The notes under the pieces: generated by a model
The model's input: the letters and a program-made list of their open reading frames with translations, nothing else
Database searches by the model: none
Told to the model about the DNA's origin: nothing
In this document: in pieces, positions 1 to 7,495 of the stretch
How the letters are laid out: every line of letters starts with the position of its first letter
Numbering within the stretch: position 1 is the stretch's first letter
Program-made: the position numbers and the translations under genes
Source: DATKUC01 sp964553615
GTDB lineage: Bacteria; Spirochaetota; Spirochaetia; DSM-27196; DATKUC01
NCBI GenBank assembly: GCA_964553615.1
Contig: CAZKMA010000013.1
Location: forward strand, 1-64,000
Length of the DNA: 64,000 nt
Direction of reading: 5' to 3'

Positions 1-116
1 AACTCCGACCGGCGTATGGTAACTTTTCAACAATCTGCGTGGCAGTAAGGACTGCGTGCGCAGGCCTGGCCCCATCGTTCGCGTATGCATTATTGCCACG
101 GTATATCCCGACCGGA
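1..116. other. window edge, no gene recognised
   Basis: I see nothing convincing in these bases. Short open frames here are antisense to, or run into, the gene whose stop codon lies at 117-119. No tRNA-like or terminator-like fold was spotted. Confidence 0.4.
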
Positions 117-1331
117 TCAGAACAGCAACGTAAGATTCATGATCGCGAAATCCAGTTGCTGGAGGTTATGTACAATTGTGTCTACCGATATATTCATGCT
201 CTTGCAGCGCTCTTCGAGTGCTGCAAGGTGGCCGGATGCGGCCGTGCGGAAATCGGATCCAAGTTTCTCGTGCCTGAGGTAGGTCCGGAGATTTCCCGCG
301 CGCATGCTTGTCCGCATGGAGGTGCTTTCCTGGTAGAGATCGAACTCGTTTTCCTTGTTGAACAACGAAATGACCATGCGATTGCGCTGTTCCTGCAAGG
401 ATCCCCGGGTGTCGGTCTTGAAAACGAGGTGAAGAAACTCACCATGTTCGGCCATTTCCGCAATAACACGCGCGCGCATTGACTCGTCGTCCAGCACTTT
501 TTCCATCGAGATGTCTCCGCCATAGAGCATTCGTGCGCGGTCGAGAAGATTCGTCTTTGCCGCATTGCTGAGAAGTTCCAGTATCAGAGATGCAAGGGCG
601 TTGGTCATGCTCGAGCCCTGCACAAAGGCGTACAGGTGCTGCTGGAGCGTTCCAACCAGCACCCGATCTTCCAGGCCGCCGCACAGCGTCTGCATGACGT
701 ACCAGACCTGCGGAGCAACCATTGCGGCAAGGTGCCTGCACAGATGGGATATCGCTTTCGGATCCGGGTGGATCGGCTGCGGATCTGCTTCCAGTCGTGC
801 AATGACCGGTTCCACGATGGTGTCGATGAGCAGGGTAATCTCTTCGTCGTGGTCCCGCAGATAGTCATTTACGAGTGTTGCATTGAACCGGGTCTTTCGA
901 TCTATGATCTTGGAAGGATTGGCGCGGTTCCATCGGCGGATTATCTCCGAGCGGAAGATTGTCTCCTGTGTATCGGTATTGAACTTCATATAGAGGAATC
1001 CGAAGGAAATAGCCTTGATAAGGTCCACCAACGGACCGCTTTGCGCGTCCGCGTCAACGAACGCCACCTCTATGCGGCCTATGTAATGGCGACGGATCAT
1101 GCTTTGAAGGGCCGCGGGGCCGACGCTTTCGCAGGAGAAACCGAGCTCCCCGCCGAATTCATTCGCGAACAGGGTGGACGGCCGTTTCTGCTGATGAACA
1201 AGGGTGTCTGCTGCCTGTTCGTTGAGCGAGATGGTTACTGGAATTTCAATTCGGCCACCCTTGATTCCGGGCTTTCCGAAACGGATTGGACTTTTGGGTG
1301 TATCGGTTCGGGGCGGGTTCTCTGCAATCAT
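117..1331 (-). CDS. unknown soluble 404-residue protein
   Basis: Not recognised. A 404-residue protein with no signal peptide or membrane segment and mixed helical composition. Around residue 245 the string LILELLSNAAKTN resembles the N-box of GHKL/histidine-kinase ATPases (E-L-L-x-N-A-x-K). However, no clear G1 (DxGxG) or G2 box follows; only a weak DTRGS string lies downstream. It could be a degenerate ATPase-like protein or the resemblance may be chance. A near-consensus promoter lies about 110 bp upstream, at the end of the preceding Gfo/Idh gene, so it is probably transcribed separately from that gene with a leader of about 100 nt. Start ATG at 1331. Function unknown. Confidence 0.75.
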   Translation of the reverse strand: MIAENPPRTDTPKSPIRFGKPGIKGGRIEIPVTISLNEQAADTLVHQQKRPSTLFANEFGGELGFSCESVGPAALQSMIRRHYIGRIEVAFVDADAQSGPLVDLIKAISFGFLYMKFNTDTQETIFRSEIIRRWNRANPSKIIDRKTRFNATLVNDYLRDHDEEITLLIDTIVEPVIARLEADPQPIHPDPKAISHLCRHLAAMVAPQVWYVMQTLCGGLEDRVLVGTLQQHLYAFVQGSSMTNALASLILELLSNAAKTNLLDRARMLYGGDISMEKVLDDESMRARVIAEMAEHGEFLHLVFKTDTRGSLQEQRNRMVISLFNKENEFDLYQESTSMRTSMRAGNLRTYLRHEKLGSDFRTAASGHLAALEERCKSMNISVDTIVHNLQQLDFAIMNLTLLF

Positions 1332-1438
1332 CTAAGTTAGCCTCCGCTATGCGCGATTTCCCGGAGAGCAATTCTCCCGTTGCCGCGCGTTCAAAACACA
1401 TTCTGGTGCACAGAACTAACTTTATGCAGATGTTCCGG

Positions 1439-1468
1439 ATTATACCCTGCCCCAGGGCAATCCGTCAA
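1439..1468 (-). promoter_or_regulatory. sigma70-type promoter for the 404-residue gene
   Basis: On the minus strand TTGACG (1463-1468) is separated by 18 bp from a perfect TATAAT (1439-1444). The -35 hexamer overlaps the stop codon of the upstream Gfo/Idh gene. The predicted transcript has a leader of about 100 nt. Confidence 0.65.
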
Positions 1469-2556
1469 TCAGACTTTTTTTCGTCAAGAAAGTTCCAGTC
1501 GAGCTTGACCGAGTCCCCGGTTTCCGCCGAACGGTAGATCGCATCGAGAATGGTGCTGTTAACGAGGCCGGAGATGCCGTCCGATATTGGCTTCTCTCCT
1601 GTCCGAACGCAGTGCGCGAAGTGTCGGCTCAGGAGCACGCGTGCATTCTCCGCGCCGTCCGGCACGGGAATTGCAACGTCGAATGCCCGGTCGAACTTCT
1701 GGCCGGTAAGCAGCATCTTCTTCGCGTAGAGGGAAATTCCGCCCTCGTCCCCCATAACGTGAATTGCATGGCCCGAGTCTGAGTCAGTGTTGACCGCCCA
1801 GCTCACCTCCAGGTGGAGCGTTGCTCCGTTATCGAACTTTATGAGTGCACTTGCAAGGTCCTCAACGTCGCAGTACCCGTCCCACTGGGGCGTGCCCCAG
1901 GTGCCGAGACCCTTTCGCCTGGGACCGAACATTGCATAGGTGGATCCAAAGACGGAGGTGGGGAGTGGATTTCCCATGAGCCACAGGGTCAGGTCCAGGA
2001 CGTGCACTCCGAGATCGATCAGCGGACCGCCGCCGGACTCGCTCTTCCGGGTAAACCAGCTGCCCCAGCCGGGAATAGCCTTGCGGCGCATCATGCCCGC
2101 GCGCGCATTGTAGATTGTCCCGAGTTCGCCGCTGTGGGCAATGGAATGCGCCTGGCGGCTCAATGGCTCCCATCGCATCTGGTGGGATATCATAAGGGTT
2201 TTTCCGCTTGCGTCGGCGGCCTTCACGATCTCCCGTGCCTCGGTTCCGGAGAGCGCCATGGGCTTCTCGAGCAGGACGTGCTTCCCGTTTCCGAGCGCAC
2301 GAACGGCGAGCGGCTTGTGGAATGCGTTCGGAACACCTATGACTACGGCATCCAGGTCCTCGCTGTCCACCAGCTGTTCGGCACTATCGAAAATCCGGGG
2401 AATTCCGAACTCTACCGCTGCCTTTTCGGCCAGGGGACGGGAGAAGTCGGTAATCCCGGCAACCTGAACATCGGTGACCTGCGAAAACATCTGTGCATGG
2501 ATTTTCCCAATGAACCCTGCTCCAATTATTCCGAGTCGGATCTTGTCGTGCGCCAT
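1465..2556 (-). CDS. Gfo/Idh/MocA-family oxidoreductase
   Basis: Predicted NAD(P)-dependent sugar or inositol dehydrogenase of 363 residues, the usual length for the family. The N-terminal Rossmann motif GAGFIG is at residues 12-17. The signature EKP, with the catalytic-type lysine, is at 97-99. DLGVHVLDL (about 181-189) supplies the conserved Asp/His of the substrate domain. No signal peptide, so cytoplasmic. An AGGAG sequence precedes the ATG at a normal distance. It stands apart from the second family member at 59.05 kb, and the substrate cannot be read from sequence. Family assignment is firm; specificity is unknown. Confidence 0.92.
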   Translation of the reverse strand: MAHDKIRLGIIGAGFIGKIHAQMFSQVTDVQVAGITDFSRPLAEKAAVEFGIPRIFDSAEQLVDSEDLDAVVIGVPNAFHKPLAVRALGNGKHVLLEKPMALSGTEAREIVKAADASGKTLMISHQMRWEPLSRQAHSIAHSGELGTIYNARAGMMRRKAIPGWGSWFTRKSESGGGPLIDLGVHVLDLTLWLMGNPLPTSVFGSTYAMFGPRRKGLGTWGTPQWDGYCDVEDLASALIKFDNGATLHLEVSWAVNTDSDSGHAIHVMGDEGGISLYAKKMLLTGQKFDRAFDVAIPVPDGAENARVLLSRHFAHCVRTGEKPISDGISGLVNSTILDAIYRSAETGDSVKLDWNFLDEKKSD

Positions 2557-2677
2557 GGTTGCTCCTGGATACTCATGATGTCTGAGACCCTACATTACTC
2601 CTGAATCTCCGTCTTTACAACTGTGGTTTCGCCACTGGATCTCTTCGTGATACCCTTGAGGAAGAGAGGAGATAGAG

Positions 2678-3463
2678 ATGTACCGTATTGTTCAGATAAC
2701 GGACCTTCATATCGGCCGGGAAGGGGAGCGTCCGCGGGAGATCGATGTTCGAGGAAATCTCGAGCGCGTGCTGGACGCCGTTCGCCGGGAACATGCCGAC
2801 TCCCTGGTGCTTTCGGGTGACCTTTCATTTCACGATGGTGATCGGCAGGTTTACCGGTATGTGCGCTCCCGGATCGAGGCACTCGGACTTCCGTATGCCG
2901 TCATAGCGGGCAACCACGACATCAGTACTCACCTTGCCGAGGAGTTCTCTCTCCGGGATCGGTTGCACGATGGCGAATTGTACTATGCCCGGAATTTCGA
3001 ATCTTCTCCGGGCAGCTCCGCCACTGACCTTCGGGCTATCTTTCTTGACAGCGCACCGGGAAACATGTCGGATATGCAGATTGAGTGGCTGCGCGAAGAA
3101 GTTGCCTCGCTGAACGAATCCGGCCGGCCGGCCATCGTATTCATTCATCACCCTCCGCTTCCGTGCGCGTGCAGGTTCATGGACAGCTATTACCCGTTTA
3201 CCCGGAGCGCGGACCTCGTTCCGCTGCTCGAAAGCCTCGTGGGCCTGAACGCGGTTTACTGCGGCCATTACCACGCAGAGGCGCTCCAGCCGCTTCCCGG
3301 GCGCCCGGAAGTTTCGGTGCACGTAACGCCGTCTATCTGGTTTCAGATTGACCGGGAGAGCGAACAACTTGCAGTTTCCGGGACAGTGCCCGGGTACCGG
3401 GTAATCGATTGGGATCATTCCCGGGTAGTATCTGCTGTAAAATACGTTGAAACGCGCCGTTGA
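2678..3463 (+). CDS. calcineurin-like metallophosphoesterase (CpdA-type)
   Basis: A 261-residue phosphoesterase with the full dimetal set: D9-x-H11, GD at 47-48, GNHD at 78-81, HH at 157-158 and GHYH at 196-199. This arrangement matches class III cyclic-nucleotide phosphodiesterases such as CpdA. It lies immediately upstream of a cyclase-like pair (next gene starts 82 bp away, same strand), which makes cAMP or a related nucleotide a reasonable substrate, although the family also contains other phosphodiesterases. An AGGAG sequence lies upstream of the ATG. Cytoplasmic; no signal peptide seen. Confidence 0.88.
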   Translation: MYRIVQITDLHIGREGERPREIDVRGNLERVLDAVRREHADSLVLSGDLSFHDGDRQVYRYVRSRIEALGLPYAVIAGNHDISTHLAEEFSLRDRLHDGELYYARNFESSPGSSATDLRAIFLDSAPGNMSDMQIEWLREEVASLNESGRPAIVFIHHPPLPCACRFMDSYYPFTRSADLVPLLESLVGLNAVYCGHYHAEALQPLPGRPEVSVHVTPSIWFQIDRESEQLAVSGTVPGYRVIDWDHSRVVSAVKYVETRR

Positions 3464-3481
3464 GCAGCGCGGGGGCATTGC

Positions 3482-3510
3482 TTTTCATGAGCGGATCGAT
3501 CTGGTACTAT
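3482..3510 (+). promoter_or_regulatory. probable promoter of the cyclase pair
   Basis: TTTTCA (3482-3487), a 17-bp spacer and TACTAT (3505-3510). A perfect 6-bp stem with a GAAA tetraloop (TATACC-GAAA-GGTATA, 3508-3523) overlaps the -10 box and the expected transcript start. Confidence 0.45.
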
Positions 3511-3545
3511 ACCGAAAGGTATATCCCTTGAAGGTGGAACGGTAG

Positions 3546-4466
3546 ATGCGTATACGTACGCGACTGCGGAATCTGTGCGTAAGATCCCTATCTCAGACTA
3601 TGGATGTGTATGCTATGGCACATCTGATCCGACGCATGTTTCCGAACTACGACCTGAACGAACGGACCGGATTTCCCGACAGCATTCCCATACCCCGGAA
3701 GGATGCCGCACGCCAGATTGTTGAAGACTGTATCAGCTCGGGCCGATTCCTGGAGTTTGTTGCAATTCTCATGGATATCGAGCGGGACGGCATAATGGGA
3801 AGGACGGTTCGCGTGAGCGCGCTGCGGGAGCTGGTCGAAGAGATATTCGACAGCGGGTATCTCTACGATGCAGACAAACGGCTGTTCATTGAGAACTCCG
3901 TCCAGCAGCGTACACGGAACTGGGGCCTGTTGCACGAGGGAGAGGATTACCTGTTCACGTTCCTCAGACTCGACATTGTCGGCAATTCTACGCTCGTCCG
4001 TGCCTATTCGGGGGACGTCATTGCGCAAACCTACAGCGACCTCCGTTCAATTGTTCAGACAATCGTTGAGCGCAGGAACGGACGTATCTGGAATTGGGAA
4101 GGCGATGGGGGAGTGTGCGCGTTCCATGGCCCGGGTGCCTCGAACCCTGCCACGTTATGTGCAATAGAGTTTCTGCATGAACTTTTCCTCTATAACCTGT
4201 TGAGTTCCTCACTCATGGAGCCTCTTCGTGTCCGCGTGGCTATCCACAATGGTACATGCGAGTATCGTGAGACTTTCGAGGACATGAAAAGCGAAGTGCT
4301 AAAGAAACTTGTGGACATCGAGTCCCGTTTTACGCTGCCCAATAGTATTACCGTGAGCAAGACTGTCCACTCCACGCTGGATGCGTCCATTTCGGCCAAT
4401 CTGAGGCAGTTTCAGCCGGATTCCCGGAACTCCCTCTACCGGTATTCGCTCAGTTTCGAGAGATAA
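3546..4466 (+). CDS. class III nucleotide cyclase-like protein (C1-like)
   Basis: 306 residues. The C-terminal half (about 135-306) resembles the class III adenylate/guanylate cyclase catalytic domain. Both metal-binding aspartates are present: D143 in LDIVGNS and D187 in EGDGG. The position normally holding the adenine-selecting lysine before GDG is asparagine (RIWNWEGDG). The usual VNxASR motif reads LVDIESR, so the transition-state asparagine appears lost while the arginine remains. The N-terminal about 130 residues are helical and unrecognised. The next gene starts 3 bp after its stop and encodes a complementary degenerate homologue, so the two may work as a heterodimer. Cytoplasmic. Confidence 0.75.
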   Translation: MRIRTRLRNLCVRSLSQTMDVYAMAHLIRRMFPNYDLNERTGFPDSIPIPRKDAARQIVEDCISSGRFLEFVAILMDIERDGIMGRTVRVSALRELVEEIFDSGYLYDADKRLFIENSVQQRTRNWGLLHEGEDYLFTFLRLDIVGNSTLVRAYSGDVIAQTYSDLRSIVQTIVERRNGRIWNWEGDGGVCAFHGPGASNPATLCAIEFLHELFLYNLLSSSLMEPLRVRVAIHNGTCEYRETFEDMKSEVLKKLVDIESRFTLPNSITVSKTVHSTLDASISANLRQFQPDSRNSLYRYSLSFER

Positions 4467-4469
4467 GAT

Positions 4470-5603
4470 ATGGAAATCCATGTGTTTACAAACAGCAGGA
4501 AGGTCCCCGACTTGTTCGAGAAATTGCAGCGCGGACGGAAACACCGGGTTGAGTTCCATCCACGCGACGATCTGAAAGGCTGGGTCCGGAACGCGGGGCC
4601 GGAGGATTTTGCGTATGTCGACATCCAGGGCCTCGACAGCAAGCAGCGGGAGAAGACTCTGCGTCTGCTATCCTCCCGGGGGGCGATCGCAACCCGGAGT
4701 AACGGCAATCTCCGGTACGGAGTAATAGATCCGCGCGGTAATATCGAGGATAGTGCGGGCCTCTTTCATCGTGGCGCGGTGGACTACGTTGACAGGAAGA
4801 CACTTGCCTCCGGGCTGGACACGCGGCGGTTTGAAAGAGTGCTCACATTCTACAATCGTCTTGCGGAACGAAAGGAGACGCAGAAACAGTCACGGGATAA
4901 TAGTGAAGCAGCGCAGGATGCGCGTGAAAGCCGTCGGTTGCAGCGGGACCAGGTAGGTGGAATTGAGCTTCCGGAGGCCGTAGCCATGGTGGATCTTCGC
5001 GCCCTGGCCGATCCGGACACCAGCGGCTACCGATATTCCGGGAGCGACTGGTCTTCCGTTGAGTTGAATACCGAGTACACCTTCTGGTTCGCGCATGTTG
5101 TGCTGAATGCGTCGCGGGAGCTCTCCGGCCGGCAGAGCAGCGAGCATACCGCTCAACTTGTTGCAACTTTTCAGCAGTCAATGGAGCGGTATTTCGGTCC
5201 TGTCGGCGGACGAATCTGGATGTGGAAAGACTTTTCCGGGCTGATTCTCTTTCCCTTCGATGGTACGAGCGACGCCCCGTTTATGGCGGCGTACCGGTTC
5301 ATGCTGAACCAGACCCTGATCAATGCCGAGGATCTCGGGCTCTCTGTTCCTCTGGAGTTTCAAATTGCGTTGGACATTGGAAACACCACCTACCGGGAAG
5401 CCGGGAAGACCGGAACCATCATCTCCGATTCGGTCAACTTCATTTTCCATCTGGGACTGAAGTACGCCCCTCGGGGCGTACTGACGGTAACGAGCAATGT
5501 TGTTCCCTTCATAACGGAGCGTATGCACCCGCTTGTAGTGGCCGCCGGATCGTTCGAGGGCAGAGAGGTCTTCTCGCTGCGTGTTCCGAAACCCGCGGAT
5601 TAA
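4470..5603 (+). CDS. degenerate cyclase homologue with receiver-like N-terminus (C2-like)
   Basis: 377 residues. Residues 1-135 look like a divergent response-regulator receiver fold without a clear phospho-acceptor. Residues 195-375 align with the cyclase domain of the preceding gene (shared GRIW string, then a hydrophobic strand). Here both metal aspartates are gone: E198-L-N replaces the first, and WKDFSG (252-257) replaces WEGDGG. An SVN string in SDSVNF keeps the asparagine that the partner lacks. This is the pattern of the metal-free C2 half of heterodimeric cyclases. Its stop TAA and the stop of the convergent transferase gene share the tetranucleotide TTAA at 5600-5603. Role inferred, not proven. 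Confidence 0.7.
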   Translation: MEIHVFTNSRKVPDLFEKLQRGRKHRVEFHPRDDLKGWVRNAGPEDFAYVDIQGLDSKQREKTLRLLSSRGAIATRSNGNLRYGVIDPRGNIEDSAGLFHRGAVDYVDRKTLASGLDTRRFERVLTFYNRLAERKETQKQSRDNSEAAQDARESRRLQRDQVGGIELPEAVAMVDLRALADPDTSGYRYSGSDWSSVELNTEYTFWFAHVVLNASRELSGRQSSEHTAQLVATFQQSMERYFGPVGGRIWMWKDFSGLILFPFDGTSDAPFMAAYRFMLNQTLINAEDLGLSVPLEFQIALDIGNTTYREAGKTGTIISDSVNFIFHLGLKYAPRGVLTVTSNVVPFITERMHPLVVAAGSFEGREVFSLRVPKPAD

Positions 5604-6709
5604 TCCGCTCCGATGGTTTCGTTCCGATTGTCCTGCTCAGCGTTCACGCGTTTTCGGTGAAGCCTTGCCGGAATGAAAAACAGAATGGTACCGAACAGCC
5701 ACAGCAGAGCAACCGCCGGCAATGCCCATGGGCTGTGAATCCGGCCAACTGCGAGTGCCCCAACCCCCATGATGAAGCAGTAGGAATACACCATTGAAAG
5801 AATGTTTCGCGGCGCAATGCCCAGGTCCAGAAGCTTATGGTGGAGATGCCCTCGGTCCGGAGAGTAGAAGGGTCTGCCCTCGCGCTGCCTGCGGACTATG
5901 GCGTACAGCGTGTCAAGAATTGGTATGAGGAGCACGCTGACGGGCAGGATAAGGGACATAGTCCGCTGCCCGCCGGGACCGGGGACGAGCGGGAGCACTG
6001 CCAGCGCAAAACCGAGGAACAGGCTTCCCGAGTCCCCCATGAAGATCCGTGCCGGCGGAAAGTTGAATACCAGGAATCCGAGGATTGCGCCGACCAGTAT
6101 GAAGGAAAGGAGCGCCTGATTGCCGTTGCCCTGGATTGTTGCAACCAGCCCGTAGAACAACGCCGCATTGCCTGCAATTCCGCCCGCGTACCCGTCCAGG
6201 CCGTCAACGAGGTTCAATGCATTTGACAGTGCAATGATCCAGAGCACTGTTATTGGATAGGCAAAGATTCCCAGTTCTATATATGCCGGGCTGCCGGGGA
6301 TGCCGAGCCGATGTATTGTCAGCCCTCCCAGGGTAACCGCAACTGCCGCGAGAATCTGGCCCACGAGCTTGATGAGCGCGCGGATATTGGTGAAGTCATC
6401 TATGAGTCCGACACCGTGAATGATCAGCAGGCCGGCGCCTATTGCGGCGAGGCTGCCTGCGGACTGCTGGCCGTTGGACACCCTGATAACGCCGTTCACG
6501 ACAATGGTCGATACAATCGCAGTCAGGAGGAAACTCACGAACATACCGACACCGCCGAGCCGCGGAGTGTCGGTGTTGTGGATCTTGCGGTCGTCAACCT
6601 TGTCGTACCACTGATTGCGGTGCGCGAGAGCGAGTATCCCGGGAATCAGGAGAAGCGCGACCACACACGCGGCAATGAAGGCGATAAAGTAAAGTACAAT
6701 TCCATCCAT
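5600..6709 (-). CDS. WecA/MraY-family polyprenyl-phosphate sugar-1-phosphate transferase
   Basis: 369-residue polytopic membrane protein of the UDP-HexNAc:polyprenyl-P HexNAc-1-P transferase family. It starts the assembly of a lipid-linked glycan on the cytoplasmic face. Diagnostic strings: RKIHNTDTPRLGG near residue 41, the Mg-binding DDF pair in LIDDFTN, NLVDGLDG, FMGDSGS, and the histidine-rich HLHHKLLDLG loop that favours WecA/TagO over MraY. No mur genes are nearby, which also argues for glycopolymer or O-antigen-type synthesis. ATG at 6709 is preferred; a GTG at 6718 is possible. No strong Shine-Dalgarno for either start. Confidence 0.87.
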   Translation of the reverse strand: MDGIVLYFIAFIAACVVALLLIPGILALAHRNQWYDKVDDRKIHNTDTPRLGGVGMFVSFLLTAIVSTIVVNGVIRVSNGQQSAGSLAAIGAGLLIIHGVGLIDDFTNIRALIKLVGQILAAVAVTLGGLTIHRLGIPGSPAYIELGIFAYPITVLWIIALSNALNLVDGLDGYAGGIAGNAALFYGLVATIQGNGNQALLSFILVGAILGFLVFNFPPARIFMGDSGSLFLGFALAVLPLVPGPGGQRTMSLILPVSVLLIPILDTLYAIVRRQREGRPFYSPDRGHLHHKLLDLGIAPRNILSMVYSYCFIMGVGALAVGRIHSPWALPAVALLWLFGTILFFIPARLHRKRVNAEQDNRNETIGAD

Positions 6710-6772
6710 AAGTGCCACTTTTGTGACGACTACTCTACCATATCCGGAATATTATTACCACTTGATGGAGGA

Positions 6773-7375
6773 TTATTCGTCAGTCGATGGATGGGTGAAG
6801 AAATTGATAATGACGCGCTGAAACGTGACTATCTGCTCTATTTCCGTTCTCTGCACCACGAGAACAATGTCCTCCAGAGGCATGGTGCGCGCCCCGACGG
6901 GATCTCTCGTGAGGTTCCAGATGAACCTGCGGTTGTCGTCCATCGCCTCGTCCAGTCTGGCCGCGAAGAAAGAAAACATCTGTTCGTACCATCGTTCGGA
7001 AAACGGCTCTCCGGTGGAAAAGAGCCGTTCGTACTGTGCCATGCGCTCGGAGATGACCTCGGTTACCGTGGTGGAGTTCGCGGTGCCGAACTCGTCCTCG
7101 ATCTGCCGGAGTATTACCCGGAGCAAACGTTCCTTTTCGTCTTCTTCCACACTCAGGTACTGCAATAGCAGGTCCATCCGGGCAACGAGATAGAGAACGC
7201 ATTCGAGGTAGGCGGTGAGGAGGTTCCGCGGCTGGTTCTGATTGGGTGGAAACTCTTCGAACACCTGTTCCGCAAAATCAAAGAGGAATGTACTGAGCTC
7301 ATCGGGAAAATCTTGTTCTTTCAATGGTCTTACGCATAAACATACCCAATTCCATTCGCCTCGAACAGCGTTCAT
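6773..7375 (-). CDS. unknown small helical protein
   Basis: Not recognised. About 200 residues if it starts at ATG 7375; a TTG at 7324 or starts further upstream are possible, and none has a good Shine-Dalgarno. The protein is predicted largely alpha-helical and acidic (for example VEEDEKERLLRVILRQIEDEF), with no cysteine motif, signal peptide or clear membrane segment. It is transcribed divergently from ileS and lies 63 bp upstream of the transferase gene on the same strand, so the two could be co-transcribed. Confidence 0.6.
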   Translation of the reverse strand: MNAVRGEWNWVCLCVRPLKEQDFPDELSTFLFDFAEQVFEEFPPNQNQPRNLLTAYLECVLYLVARMDLLLQYLSVEEDEKERLLRVILRQIEDEFGTANSTTVTEVISERMAQYERLFSTGEPFSERWYEQMFSFFAARLDEAMDDNRRFIWNLTRDPVGARTMPLEDIVLVVQRTEIEQIVTFQRVIINFFTHPSTDE

Positions 7376-7443
7376 CGGAATCTCGAATGAGCAGCCGGTG
7401 CCCGCGCCGTATGCGCGTCGACCCGATTGCCGACTTGTTTGCC

Positions 7444-7472
7444 TTGACACCTGCAAGTCCTTTGCCTAGAAT
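7444..7472 (+). promoter_or_regulatory. strong sigma70-type promoter of ileS
   Basis: Perfect TTGACA (7444-7449), a 17-bp spacer and TAGAAT (7467-7472). The AGGAGG ribosome site (7485-7490) follows and places the ileS start at TTG 7496. The predicted leader is short (about 17 nt), leaving no room for a T-box. Confidence 0.8.
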
Positions 7473-7495
7473 CGCTCTTTTAATAGGAGGACTCT

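Noticed and set aside
7457..7495. T-box riboswitch before ileS
   Set aside because: The promoter lies so close to the start codon that the leader is only about 17 nt, too short for a T-box.
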